Assembly: GCF_016862975.1 (NCBI RefSeq) | Contig: NZ_BONZ01000043.1 | Span: 124,001 to 188,000, forward strand | Reading direction: 5' to 3' | DNA from: Rugosimonospora africana | Lineage (GTDB): Bacteria; Actinomycetota; Actinomycetes; Mycobacteriales; Micromonosporaceae | DNA: 64,000 nucleotides | Part shown: one piece after another, positions 8,375 to 17,600 of the stretch | How the letters are laid out: each line of letters starts with the position of its first letter | How positions within the stretch are numbered: position 1 is the stretch's first letter | Notes under the pieces: generated by a model | Told to the model about the DNA's origin: nothing | Database searches by the model: none | The model's input: only the letters and a program-made list of their open reading frames with translations | Made by a program: the position numbers and the translations under genes

Positions 8375-9463
8375 TTACTGGACCGGGTTCCAGCCGTCGC
8401 TGCCGGCGAGGTACCGCTGAGGCGTGTACGTCGCCGCCTGCGAATCGGCCAGTTGCGGCCGGTTGCTGTTGACCGACGCGCCCGTTCCGGTGTCGTGGTA
8501 CTCGGAGAACCGGGCGTCCTTCCACGAGAAGCCGGACATGTCCGTCCAGGGTGCGTCCTTGATGTGCGCGCCCAGTGTCGACTCGCGGTACAGCACCTGA
8601 CCGATCGCGTTCGGGTCACCGCTCGGGTGCCAGGGCCGGCCCAGGTACACCGACTTGACCGCGGCCGGGCTGGTCAGTGTGCAGCGGTAGAACAGGAACC
8701 CGTACGGGTTGCCGATGTCCGTCGACGCGGCGGTCACGTACCCGTTGTTGCTCGACGATCCTCGGTTGAGCGAGTTGATCTGGCAGCCGTTGAAGACAGC
8801 GGTGCCCCGGCCGAAGATGAAGTCCACGTCGCCCTCGACATAGCAGGCGTGCAGGTAGACCCGCCCGCGTGTGGTGGTGGCCGCGCTGTTCAGGTACAGC
8901 GTGTCCTGGTTGCCGAGGAATCGTACGTTGTCGAACGTCAACCGGTCGGTACTCGTCAGCACGGCGACGGCCTGCTGGCTGGTGATCTCCGGGTGGCCGG
9001 CTTCGTTGAACGAGTTGGAGAACGTGAGGTTCGACGCGGTGAAGTCGTGGCCCGCGATGGTGACCGAGGCGCTGCCCGAGGTGCCGTACGTGCCGCCGCC
9101 CGGCTTGGGGGTGCCGCTGGCGTTGTCGTACGTGATGACGACGGCACTGGCGCTACTGCCGGCGCCGACGAACGAGATGTACGGCTTGTTCGACGGGATG
9201 TTGACGATTTCCCGGTACGTGCCGGCCTTGATGGTGATGGTGTAGCGGCTGGCGTTGTTCGCCGGTACCGCGTTCACGGCGGCCTGCACGGTGGTGTAGT
9301 TGCCGCTGCCGTCCTTGGCGACGACGGACGATGACGCGGCGGCTGCGGCGTGGCCGAAACCGATGAGGGCCGTGGCGGCGACGAGGGCCGTGGCGGCGAT
9401 GGCAGCGGCTCTTCTGGGGGCGGCCGTTGCGGGGAGTTGTCGGTGTGCGGTGAGTGGGTTCAT
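8375..9463 (-). CDS. Secreted pectinesterase (pectin methylesterase, CE8)
   Basis: 362-aa extracellular enzyme that removes methyl groups from pectin, opening it to lyases and hydrolases. An Arg-rich start is followed by a hydrophobic signal segment (about residues 20-43, ending AAAAASSS). The right-handed beta-helix domain carries the family motifs in order: GTYRE near 80, LGNQDTLY (catalytic Asp) near 183, EGDVDFIFG (second catalytic Asp) near 210 and YLGRPW near 272. The length fits a single-domain CE8 enzyme with no carbohydrate-binding module. It stands alone, with a LacI-type operator candidate 104 bp upstream of the ATG. No pectate lyase lies in the window. Confidence 0.95.
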   Translation of the reverse strand: MNPLTAHRQLPATAAPRRAAAIAATALVAATALIGFGHAAAAASSSVVAKDGSGNYTTVQAAVNAVPANNASRYTITIKAGTYREIVNIPSNKPYISFVGAGSSASAVVITYDNASGTPKPGGGTYGTSGSASVTIAGHDFTASNLTFSNSFNEAGHPEITSQQAVAVLTSTDRLTFDNVRFLGNQDTLYLNSAATTTRGRVYLHACYVEGDVDFIFGRGTAVFNGCQINSLNRGSSSNNGYVTAASTDIGNPYGFLFYRCTLTSPAAVKSVYLGRPWHPSGDPNAIGQVLYRESTLGAHIKDAPWTDMSGFSWKDARFSEYHDTGTGASVNSNRPQLADSQAATYTPQRYLAGSDGWNPVQ

Positions 9464-9566
9464 GTCTGACCTCGGGGGAGCGGGGTGGCCGGGAGTCGTG
9501 CGTGTGCGCGCATTGGCGGCGTCGGCGTTGCGCGCGCAGGCGCCGCGCCGCGTCGGCGCGCCAGTC

Positions 9567-9580
9567 GGAAAGCGGTTTCC
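9567..9580. promoter_or_regulatory. Candidate LacI-type operator upstream of the pectinesterase
   Basis: The sequence GGAAAGCGGTTTCC is a 14-bp palindrome apart from one central mismatched pair, with the GAAA...TTTC arms common in LacI-family operators. It sits 104-117 bases upstream of the pectinesterase ATG. That sugar-responsive repression acts here is inference. Confidence 0.45.
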
Positions 9581-9589
9581 GCTAGCTGA

Positions 9590-9633
9590 AGATAGCGGTA
9601 TACATCGATATCCGTCAACGTCGTTCGCTATCT
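9590..9633. promoter_or_regulatory. Spaced inverted repeat AGATAGCG/CGCTATCT
   Basis: Eight-base arms AGATAGCG (9590-9597) and CGCTATCT (9626-9633) flank an unusually AT-rich 28-bp centre containing ATCGATAT. This lies in the long gene-poor stretch 9464-9846, upstream of the pectinesterase and beside the transposase remnant. It could be a regulator site or the edge of inserted DNA. Confidence 0.35.
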
Positions 9634-9694
9634 GAAGTGGTCTTGGTTGGGGGTCGGGTTGTGTCGGTGGGTCGGTTTAGGGTTCGTACATGCG

Positions 9695-9774
9695 TGCCAA
9701 TTCCTGGGTTTCTATGGGCGGGAGTTGGGCTGTGCGGCAGGCGTTCCGGCTTGGTGGGGTGACCGGAGTGTCGT
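9695..9774 (+). repeat. 80-bp inverted repeat, left copy
   Basis: The 80 bases here match the reverse complement of 11395-11474 with only a few differences. Both copies contain GGCGGGAGTTGGGCTG and GGTGGGGTGACCGGAGTGT. The two copies enclose about 1.6 kb holding a broken ISL3-type transposase and an orphan gene, so they mark the edges of a rearranged or inserted segment. Confidence 0.8.
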
Positions 9775-9846
9775 GACGGACAGAAGGACGCGCACGTGCT
9801 ACCTCGTGTGGAAGTCGACCAAGATCTTCTACCCGAGGAGACACAC

Positions 9847-10699
9847 GTGCGCGTCACTGCTGCGTTCAACCGTCTGTTGGGCTTTTCCGGAACGGTCGTG
9901 GAAAAGGTGGTGTTCAGCGCCGCCCAGATCCTGGTCAGCGTGCGGCTACGGTCCCGGCGACTGCGCCGCCCCTGCGGGCGCACCAGCCCGGCAACCTATG
10001 ACCGGTCGCCACGCTGCTGCGTACCTGACCGCGCTGATCACCTTCCTAGACACCCTCGGCAAGGCTGGCCGCGAACGGATCCGGGCCATCAGCATGGACA
10101 CGACCCGCATCTACCGGGAAGCCGCCCGAACCCACCTACCCCAAGCGGCGATCTGCTACGACCCCTTTCACCTGATCAATGGGCCGGGGAAGCCCTCGAT
10201 CAGGTCCACCTAGCCACCCCACGCGACGGCACCCCGATCCAGGTCGACGGGCTGTCCCCAGCCAAGACCTGGCAGAAAGTCCGCGCCACCCTCCGCGCCG
10301 CCGCCGAGAACCTCGACACCACCGGCAAGGCCGTCATCGACCAACTACGCATCAAGCGAAAGCAGCTTCCGGGCCTGGAAGCTCAAGGAGAACCTCCGCG
10401 GCCTCTACCAAGGACTGACGGTGAAGGCCGCCGCCCGGCACCTGGACAAGTGGTGCCGCGCCGCCACCCGCTCCAACATCAACGCCTTCATGACCCTGGC
10501 TCGGCGCATCCGCCACCACTTCGACGGCATCATCGCCGCCATCACCCACCGGCTATCCAACTCCCGCATCGAAGGAATCAACGCCGGCGTCCGCCTCATC
10601 CAACGCTGCGCCAACGGCTACGCCAGCCTCGACAACCTCATCGAAATGATCTACATGTGCCACGGCGGCGTCCAGACCCGGCTGCCAACCCACCCATAG
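9847..10699 (+). pseudogene. ISL3-family transposase remnant
   Basis: Protein similarity is broken over two alternating frames. The first part (from GTG at 9847) gives an N-terminal stretch ending in a cysteine-bearing segment (RRPCGRTSPATYDR), like the zinc-ribbon start of ISL3 transposases. A second frame at about 10000-10180 gives SMDTTRIYREAARTHLPQA and ICYDPFHLI, the core around a catalytic Asp. The original frame resumes with ALDQVHLATPRDG, and the final part (10421-10699) reads SNSRIEGINAGVRLIQR, the conserved C-terminal Glu region. At least three frame changes and an internal deletion after the zinc ribbon make it non-functional. No clean terminal inverted repeats of an intact IS were found. 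Confidence 0.8.
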
Positions 10700-10733
10700 A
10701 AGCTCAGGGAGTGACTGCCCGGCCCTCAACTCC

Positions 10734-11258
10734 TCATGCAATGCGCGGGTCGACCGGTGTATCGAACGGCCGGAACCCGAATGCCTCTGGGGTCACGTCG
10801 GTACGCCGTCCGAAGGCGCGTAACACGGCCGCGGTGTCAGGGTTCGCGAATGACGCGGCTTCGTCGAAAATCTCGGCCGGAGCCAGCCCCAGTTGACGCG
10901 CGACGTGGTGATGTGGAGCGACCGTGACCATCAAATCCCGCGGATCGGCATTCGTATCCTCAAGCGCAATCGCGATGAGGCCGACCCTCAGTCGTGCCGG
11001 CGAGCTCTCGCGCAGGGCGACAGCGACGGACCGGGCGCCAAAACGGCCAAGGACAACGCGCTGACGGTGACCGAGCTCCGCGCGAAACCGCGCTCGCTGA
11101 GAGCTGGACGCACCAGCCAACGACGCGCATAGTGCGACCACCTCGCTCTCGGCCGGCCACGCTTCGGTCGCCGCTCCGGCGTGACGATGCGACGAAACGT
11201 CGTGGGCTACCGCAGCGGCAGCGTCGTTCATGAGCCTGTGCAATGAGTTCGCTTCCAT
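10734..11258 (-). CDS. Orphan 174-aa hypothetical protein in the transposase scar
   Basis: I do not recognise a named family. The protein is soluble, Ala/Arg-rich and apparently helical, with conserved-looking segments SVAVALRESSPARLRVGLIAIALED and VAPHHHVARQLGL, split here only by a short linker. The ATG at 11258 is well supported by GAGGTGGC just upstream. It runs opposite to the transposase remnant and lies between the two 80-bp inverted repeats, so it may be cargo of the lost element or a native gene caught between insertions. Codon use looks ordinary for this genome. No membrane segment or signal peptide is visible. Confidence 0.65.
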   Translation of the reverse strand: MEANSLHRLMNDAAAAVAHDVSSHRHAGAATEAWPAESEVVALCASLAGASSSQRARFRAELGHRQRVVLGRFGARSVAVALRESSPARLRVGLIAIALEDTNADPRDLMVTVAPHHHVARQLGLAPAEIFDEAASFANPDTAAVLRAFGRRTDVTPEAFGFRPFDTPVDPRIA

Positions 11259-11394
11259 GCCACCTCAGTCCAGGCCGGAACCGTCAGGTCGACGATGTCA
11301 TAGCTGACCTTGTCGCACCAGGTCCCGTTCGTAGGTCTGACCCGTACTCTTTGAATCACCTAACGGCTGCCAGCGCGGGCGGTCCTGTCTCCAA

Positions 11395-11474
11395 CACAAC
11401 ACTCCGGTCACCCCACCAAGCCGGAACGCCTGCCGCGCAGCCCAACTCCCGCCCAAAGAAACTGAGGAATTGGC
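11395..11474 (-). repeat. 80-bp inverted repeat, right copy
   Basis: Reverse-complement partner of 9695-9774. It ends two bases before an ATG that opens the HNH-endonuclease fragment, and the same reading frame is open through this repeat copy, so the repeat may be part of the original HNH gene or may have joined it by recombination. Confidence 0.8.
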
Positions 11475-11475
11475 G

Positions 11476-11640
11476 ATGTGCCGCTTCCACCACACCCTGG
11501 TCCACGAAGGCCGCTGGCGCATCCATCTCGACGACCGCACCGGAAGCGTGACCGCGACCCGCCCCAACGGCACTCCCTACGAAATCCGGGACCACCGCAC
11601 CGGACCCGGGCCCGGGCTCGGACCCAGCCCACCCACCTGA
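11476..11640 (+). pseudogene. C-terminal fragment of an HNH endonuclease (DUF222/13E12-repeat type)
   Basis: 54 codons begin MCRFHHTLVHEG and continue RWRIHLDDRTGSVTATRP. This matches the HNH zinc-binding end of DUF222-HNH proteins, in which LCRFHHRLVHEG is the usual signature. The whole DUF222 domain and the first half of the HNH motif are missing. The frame upstream is open through the 80-bp repeat but does not look like HNH sequence. A functional start is unlikely; it is best read as a truncated 3' remnant. Confidence 0.7.
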
Positions 11641-11667
11641 ACCAACCCGCACCCCCCGCCCGGCGCC

Positions 11668-11794
11668 GTCAGGCCGACCCCGTCAGGCTGACCCCGTCAA
11701 GCCGACCCCGTCAAGCCGACCTCGCCGACCCCGTCAGGCCGACCCCTTCAAGCCGACCCCGCCGACGTCGTCAGGCCGACCCCGCTCGCCGACG
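11668..11794. repeat. 14-bp tandem array downstream of the HNH fragment
   Basis: Seven copies of a 14-bp unit close to GTCAGGCCGACCCC are interrupted by two 9-bp partial units. The array fills most of the gap between the HNH remnant and the phosphotransferase gene. The period is not a multiple of three, in contrast to the in-frame arrays inside genes. Confidence 0.85.
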
Positions 11795-11833
11795 ATGTCC
11801 GCTCGCTGTCGAAGCGGCTGGCATCATCGGACG

Positions 11834-12583
11834 ATGGTGATGCGGCAGGAGACGGTCGCACCGTGGTCCGGCATCGAACTCGTCCGGCCACTGGCCGGCG
11901 GTGCCCGCAACGAGGTGGTTCTCGCCGAGCGCGGCGGACAACGGTTCGTGGTACGGCGATCCACGCGGGCGCACCCGGCCCTGGAGTGGGAGCTGGACCT
12001 GTTGTCCTACCTGTCGAACCATGGCATCGGCGTGCCCACGCTGGTTCCCACCGATGACGGGCGACGCCACGTCGGCGGTGTGCTGGTCAACGAATTCGTC
12101 GACGGGCACCCACCGGCCGGTGAGGGCGACTGGCGGGACATCGTCCGGGTGCTGACCGCCGTACATGACCTCACGAGGGGCTGGCCCCAGCGTCCGGGAT
12201 TCGCCTCCGCCCGTGAGCTGTCCGTGTCCGGTCGCGGCGGAGACGTACGCCTGGACGCGATGCCACCCGAGGCGGTACGCGCGGTACGCGCCGCCTGGCA
12301 ACCGATCCTCACCGGTACGGAGTGTGTCAACCACGGAGACGTGGGAGCCGGCAACGCACTGATCAACGACGGCGGGGCGGTCCTCCTGGACTGGGACGAA
12401 GCACGGGTCGACGTCCCCTGGTTCGACTTCGCGTTGCTCCCGGAAGACGTACCCACCGGTGCTCCGGTCGACCGCGAGACGCTGGTGACGGCGGGAGTCG
12501 CGTGGGAGGCCGCCACCTGCTGGGTGGCCGAGCCGGAGTACGGCGCCCGCCGCTTGGAGGAACTCCGTCAGCGGTCGGGCTGA
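11834..12583 (+). CDS. Phosphotransferase-family (APH-like) protein
   Basis: 249-aa protein with the aminoglycoside/choline-kinase fold. It has an N-terminal LAGGARNEVVLAERGG loop with a following FVVRRS strand, a catalytic loop read as CVNHGDVGAGNALIND (the usual form is HGDxxxxN) and VLLDWDEAR as the metal-binding Asp motif. The substrate cannot be told; such proteins in actinobacteria phosphorylate antibiotics or small metabolites. The ATG at 11834 was preferred to an earlier in-frame start because it directly precedes the conserved domain. Its last 16 bases overlap the convergent AlkZ-like gene. Confidence 0.82.
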   Translation: MVMRQETVAPWSGIELVRPLAGGARNEVVLAERGGQRFVVRRSTRAHPALEWELDLLSYLSNHGIGVPTLVPTDDGRRHVGGVLVNEFVDGHPPAGEGDWRDIVRVLTAVHDLTRGWPQRPGFASARELSVSGRGGDVRLDAMPPEAVRAVRAAWQPILTGTECVNHGDVGAGNALINDGGAVLLDWDEARVDVPWFDFALLPEDVPTGAPVDRETLVTAGVAWEAATCWVAEPEYGARRLEELRQRSG

Positions 12584-13932
12584 CTCAGCTCCGTCTCCAG
12601 CGGGGTGCGGAATCGTGGCGTGATCCGGACGTCGCCGAGCCATGCCCCGGTCGCCGCCGCCGCCGCGTCGATCGCGGCGCGCGCCTCCCTGCCGACGTCC
12701 TCCAGCAGGCGTACCGCGATTTCTCCGTCCCCGCGCTGTGCCCAGCCGCCGACCACGTGGCCGTCCCACCACACGGTCGGACCGGCATTGCCGTTGCGGT
12801 CGAAGAGCACGGGCCGGTGTTCCCCCACGTACCAGTCCCGACCGGCCCAGCCCATCACGGTCGGATCGAGCGCGGGAAGCAGGACGGCCGACGGAGGTGC
12901 CACCGGTACCTCATCCGCGTCCTCCGCGAGTACCAGACCGGAAACCCCGTCCAGATCCACCTCGACGGTGTCCAGCCCGGCAAGCGCCCGCTTGACCTCG
13001 CCCATCGTCCAGCCCGTCCACCATTTGAGGTCGTCGGCGGTCCCCGGCCCGTACCCCGTGAGCCAGCGCCGGGCCAGCTCCACTCGGGCGTCGGCGGGCG
13101 ACCACTCCGGCATCCCGGCGGGCACCCAGCGTTCGATCGGGGACCAGCTGTACTGGGTGCTGAGCCACGATCCGCGCGGACGGCCCCGGACGATCCGCCC
13201 CTGGGCGGCGAGGACGAGCAGGAGGCGACTGGTGATGTTGAAGGCGCCACCGTACGACTTGTCCGGAGAGACCACGACCTGGGTACGCAGCCGCGGCTCG
13301 TCCCGCGACAGCGTGGCCGCCGTCGCCTCGCCCCGGGCGGCCAGAGCCTTGACGGTGGCGTCCTCAACCTCGGCGAGCCAGGCTTCCGGATCCTCGGCGA
13401 CGCCCGCCTCGGTGAGCAATCCGAGCAGCAGCTTGCGCTGCCGTGCCGCGATCGCCGGCATCGTCGACTCCTGCACGACCGCGACCAGATCGGTGGGCAC
13501 CACGAAAACGGTGCGGCGCATGCCGAGCATGCGCATGAGTGTCCGATCCTCGTAGAGAGCACGCTCGATATCGGCTGGCGCGATCTGCGCTGGCTCCCGC
13601 ACGGCCGGCTTCCGTACTGCCGGCTTCCGCGCGGCCGGCTTCCGTACGGCCGGCACCCGCATCGCCGGCGACCTCGCGGCCAGAGACAGAAACACCGTGG
13701 CCGGGTCGGTGCTGTGCAGCGCGACCAGATCCTCCGCGACCCGCGCGGCGAACGCGGCGCCGTCCCAGGCCGGCGCACCCGCCGCCTTGCCAGCCGAGCC
13801 CGCCGCAAGACCAGCCGCACCAGCCGGGCCTGCCGCAAGACCAGCCGTGCCGGTCCCGGCCTCCGCGCCCGCCAGATGGTGCCGCCACGCCAACCTCGCC
13901 CGGCGCTGCTCGACCGGTACCTGAGCCTTCAC
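12568..13932 (-). CDS. AlkZ/YcaQ-like winged-helix DNA-binding protein
   Basis: 454-aa protein of the winged-helix HTH_42 type, related to AlkZ DNA glycosylases that unhook interstrand crosslinks. Typical segments are DLVALHSTDPATVFLSL near residue 50, MRRTVFVVP near 120, a RWLTGYGPGTADDLKWWTG region, and a late DRNGNAGPTVWWDGHVVGGWAQR segment. The usual glycosylase catalytic QxQ motif was not identified, so the activity is unsure. Between the first and second conserved blocks is a 15-bp-repeat insertion encoding RVPAVRKPAARKPAV. The GTG start at 13932 was chosen because the sequence before it has no family resemblance. Its 3' end overlaps the phosphotransferase gene on the other strand by 16 bp. 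Confidence 0.82.
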   Translation of the reverse strand: MKAQVPVEQRRARLAWRHHLAGAEAGTGTAGLAAGPAGAAGLAAGSAGKAAGAPAWDGAAFAARVAEDLVALHSTDPATVFLSLAARSPAMRVPAVRKPAARKPAVRKPAVREPAQIAPADIERALYEDRTLMRMLGMRRTVFVVPTDLVAVVQESTMPAIAARQRKLLLGLLTEAGVAEDPEAWLAEVEDATVKALAARGEATAATLSRDEPRLRTQVVVSPDKSYGGAFNITSRLLLVLAAQGRIVRGRPRGSWLSTQYSWSPIERWVPAGMPEWSPADARVELARRWLTGYGPGTADDLKWWTGWTMGEVKRALAGLDTVEVDLDGVSGLVLAEDADEVPVAPPSAVLLPALDPTVMGWAGRDWYVGEHRPVLFDRNGNAGPTVWWDGHVVGGWAQRGDGEIAVRLLEDVGREARAAIDAAAAATGAWLGDVRITPRFRTPLETELSQPDR

Positions 13933-13937
13933 GCCAC

Positions 13938-14531
13938 CTACTGTATGAGCCAGTCGATGGGGGTGGCGCCTTGCGGGGCGTACCGGATCACCTGCGGGCG
14001 CCTGCCGGCCGGAACCGCGAACACCACCCAGCCCCGCAGGCATTGGCCCGGCGCCAGGCTGCGCGGACTGATCGGGTACGCCGGCTGGGGGAATTGTGCG
14101 GCGGTGGCCCGAGTCGGAATGAGCGCCGTGCCGTCGGGGTAACTCAGCGACCAAGGCGCGTTACTGACCGTGGCCTGGAACACGGAACCCGTCTCGGCGC
14201 AGGTCTGGACGTCGGCGGCGGCCCATTCGTCGCCCGACCGGTCCGGAGGAACCGCGCCGGCGGTCGGCTGTTCGTAGGAGAACACGGTCACGGAGACGAA
14301 GCCGCTGCTCGACTGCGCGCTCTCGCCGAGGGCGTGGCCCTGAGGGGCCAGGCCCGGCACCATGCTCGGCTGGTCTGTCGCGACGGGGCCGGTCACTCCG
14401 GCGGAATCGGAGCCGCTCGCGCCGCTGCTGCAGCCGCAGAGGGCGAACGCGTTGAGGCACGCGACGAATCCGGTCAACAGCGCGGCGTATCGCCTCGCGT
14501 ACCCTCTGTTGGCCGCAGGTCGTCCCGCCAT
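13938..14531 (-). CDS. Putative lipoprotein
   Basis: 197-aa exported protein. A hydrophobic stretch (about residues 15-31) ends in a lipobox-like LCGC with Cys34 as the likely lipidated residue. The -2 position is Cys, which is unusual. After a Ser/Gly-rich linker, a compact domain carries conserved cysteines (QTCAETG and GQCLRGWVVFAVP) resembling the DUF4352 or telomeric-repeat-factor-like immunoglobulin fold of actinobacterial lipoproteins. The function is unknown. It lies five bases upstream of the AlkZ-like start in the same direction, so the two may be cotranscribed. Confidence 0.7.
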   Translation of the reverse strand: MAGRPAANRGYARRYAALLTGFVACLNAFALCGCSSGASGSDSAGVTGPVATDQPSMVPGLAPQGHALGESAQSSSGFVSVTVFSYEQPTAGAVPPDRSGDEWAAADVQTCAETGSVFQATVSNAPWSLSYPDGTALIPTRATAAQFPQPAYPISPRSLAPGQCLRGWVVFAVPAGRRPQVIRYAPQGATPIDWLIQ

Positions 14532-14644
14532 GGCTAGATAATGCCTGTTCCCCCGTCGTGGTCAATGGCGGGTCGGATGAACGGTGGTCAGAACATTCGG
14601 ACACGTCCGTGGCGGGCCGGGTGGCCCGCCACGGAACGCGTGCG

Positions 14645-17600
14645 TCAGGCGGGCTTCAGCGAGAAGTCCGCCGTCGTTGTGACACCCTTAGTGATCTTTA
14701 TTGTGCGTACCTGCGGCTGGAACCCGTCCTTGGCGACGATCAACTGGAGCGGGTTGTTGCGAACGTCGAGCCACAACGCGTACTGGCCGTTCTTGTCGGT
14801 CTTCAGCGTGTAGCTCGTCGCCCAGGTATCGATCTGGACGGTCGCCCCGGCGATCGGTGCCCCGGTCGCCGACGTGACGGTACCGGCGATCTTCCCCCAC
14901 GTCTTCGGGGGATTGACCGTCATCGTGACGTCCACGGGCGCCAGCGTGTACGGCGTGTCCGAGTCGAACGCCAGCTTCGCGGTGAACGTACCCGGCTGGG
15001 TGATGTCCGGGACACCGGCGTTCAGCGTCACGGTCACCGTCGCGCTCGCGCCCGCCGCCAGCGTCAGGCTGGTCGGGTTCGCCGACAGCCAACTGACATC
15101 GGACGCGCCGCTGGCACAGTCGACGAACCCGGGCAGTACCTCGGACTTGGCCACCGGCGGCACGAACTGCCCGCCGGGGTTACCGCCGATCTTGTAGAAG
15201 CCGCAGGCGCTGCCGCCGCGGTAGAGCGAGTTGTTCGAGTTCGGCAGCGCGGCCCACTGCCCGGTGGCCGGGTCGTAGGCGTATCCCTGGTTGGTCACCG
15301 TCGCGCTGTCGTCGGTGACGCCGCCGGAGACGAGCAGCTTCCCGCCGGCCGTCGTGGTGCCCGAGCCCCACAGGTCGATCGGCAGATCGGCGATCGGGGA
15401 CCAGGAGTCGCCTGCCGGGTCGTACACGTACGCGTGCTTGATGCTCGCGTCGTCGGTGGTACCGCCGGCACAGTACACCTTGCCGGAGATGCCACCGCAG
15501 GACTCCCACGCGGTCGCCTCCGGGTAGGCGGCGGCACTGGCCCACGAGTTGGTCGCCGTGTCGTACACCTCGACATCGGTGTTGCCGCAGGCGTTCGCGC
15601 TGCAGCCGCCCACCTGGTACAGCTTGGTGCCGAGCACCGCGCTACCCGCGGCCGAGTACGGCTTGGGGTTGTTCGCCCCGGTCGACCAGGCGTTCGTGGC
15701 CGGATCGTAGATCTCCACCTTGGCGTCCGGGGCACCGCTGATGCCCCAGCCTCCGGCGGCGATCAGCTTGCCGTTGATGAACCCGCCACCCGGGTGCTCC
15801 CGGGTGTCCGTCGCGCTGGCCAACTTGGTCCAGCTACCGGTGTCCGGGTCGTACGCGTACAGGTCGGCCAGGTCATCGCCACCGTTGTAGCCGAACGCGG
15901 AGTAGAGCTTGCCGTCGAAGAGGCCGACCAGGTTGTCCTGGATGGTGACCGGGTAGTCGGCGATCGACGTCCACGGCGCGGCCGCCGGCGATGCGTCGGC
16001 CGGTGCCTTGCCGGCCGCCTTCATCCCCTTGACGGCCGCGGCCATGGATCCCCGGCTCACCGTGGTGTGAACCAGGTTCAGCGGCGCCCCGCCCTGAGTC
16101 AGCAGCTGGAATCCGCCGGCCTGTTCGCTGATGTTCAGCGTGGCGGGCTGACCGCCGGTGTTCTTCACGGTCAGCGTCGCGGTGGCCGAACCCTGCCACG
16201 GCAGGGTCTTGTCGATGCTGGCCGGGGTCACCTTGAGCTGGCCCGCGGTCAGCGCGAAGTTCGCCTTCGTGGTGAAGTTGGCGGCCACGTTCACCGACTT
16301 GGTCAGCGAGGTGTAGCTCTTCTTCGCCGCGGTGAACTTGTGCGCCCCGGTGACCGGGGAGTACAGCCAGTAGAAGCCGTCGCCCAGGTTCGGGTCATCC
16401 GGGGTGGCCGCGCTGGTACCGTGCGCCGCCGCCGAGTCCGAAGTGGACACAGTGGCACCGAGGATGCCGGCCTTGGTGTTGGCGTCGGTCACCTGGCCGA
16501 GCACCAGGCCACCGTGCACCGGGTCGCAGCTGCGCGCACCCAGGAACACGTCGTCGACCTCCCACCAGTACGCCCATGTACCGGCGTAGTGGAACCGCAC
16601 CTGCACCGCGGACTTCCCGGCGGCCTGAGGCAGCGGGATGTCCACGTGCGCCGGCCCGGTGACCGAGTCGTTGGTGTGGTGCCAGAGGTTGGTCCAGGTC
16701 GCACCGCCGTCCACGGTGACATCGACGTTGGCGTACCCGTTGGTGAACGACTTGTAGTCGGTGTCGAAGCTGACGTCGGGAGCGCCGGACGCGGAGCCGG
16801 AGAAGTCCGTCACGGGCGTGGTCAGCGTGGTGTCCTCGGCCTTACCCGAGCCGAGGTAGTCACTGTCCACAATGGCGAAGTGCCCGGTGCCGCCGGTGTT
16901 GTTTCCTCGCGGCTCGGGATCGTCGAACTCCCAGCCACCGTTGGCGGTCGCGTTGCTCACCGTCCAGCCGGCCGGAGTCGACGTGGTGTCGAACGTCTGG
17001 GTGGTACCGGTGAACGAAGGCTGGTACCCGGGCGCGTTGCAGCTTGCCGAGTCGACGGGTACCGCGACGTTGGCGACCACGTCACCGGCGCCGACCGTCA
17101 CGTCGTGCGTGACACCGGAGTACCCGGGATAGTTCGCTGTCACGTTGAGGTGGTAGGTCTGCCCCTGCGGCAACTGGATGCTGTAGTGCCCGGTGTACGG
17201 ATCGGTGAACACCGGCCCACCGGGCACGCCGTCCACGGTGATCTTCGCGTACAGCGGCCAGCCGTGGCCCGAGCCGTCGGTGACGGTACCAGTGACCGTC
17301 GAGCTGGGGATCGCGGTCAGCGACACGTTCTCGGTGACGGTCGCGCCGTCGGCGACCGCGACGCCGGTCACGGTCGAGGTGCTGTAGCCGTAGGCGGACA
17401 CGGTCAGGGTGTAGCTGCCAACCGGCACGACGATGTCGTAGTGGCCCGCCGCGTCGGTCGACGCGGTGCCTGCCGACGTGGACACCGCCGCGCCCGCGAC
17501 GGGTGCGCCGGTTGCCGCGTCGGTGACTGTGCCGACGATGTCGCCGTGTGGCGTGGTGGCGAACGCCGTGATGCCCTTGGGGGTACCGAGTCCGGTCGGC

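Noticed and set aside
9847-10699. Active ISL3 element
   Set aside because: Reading frame changes several times, an internal part is missing, and no matching terminal repeats were found next to it.
12322-14142. Plus-strand open frame of 606 codons opposite the AlkZ-like gene
   Set aside because: No motif, and the minus-strand product has clear winged-helix family blocks.
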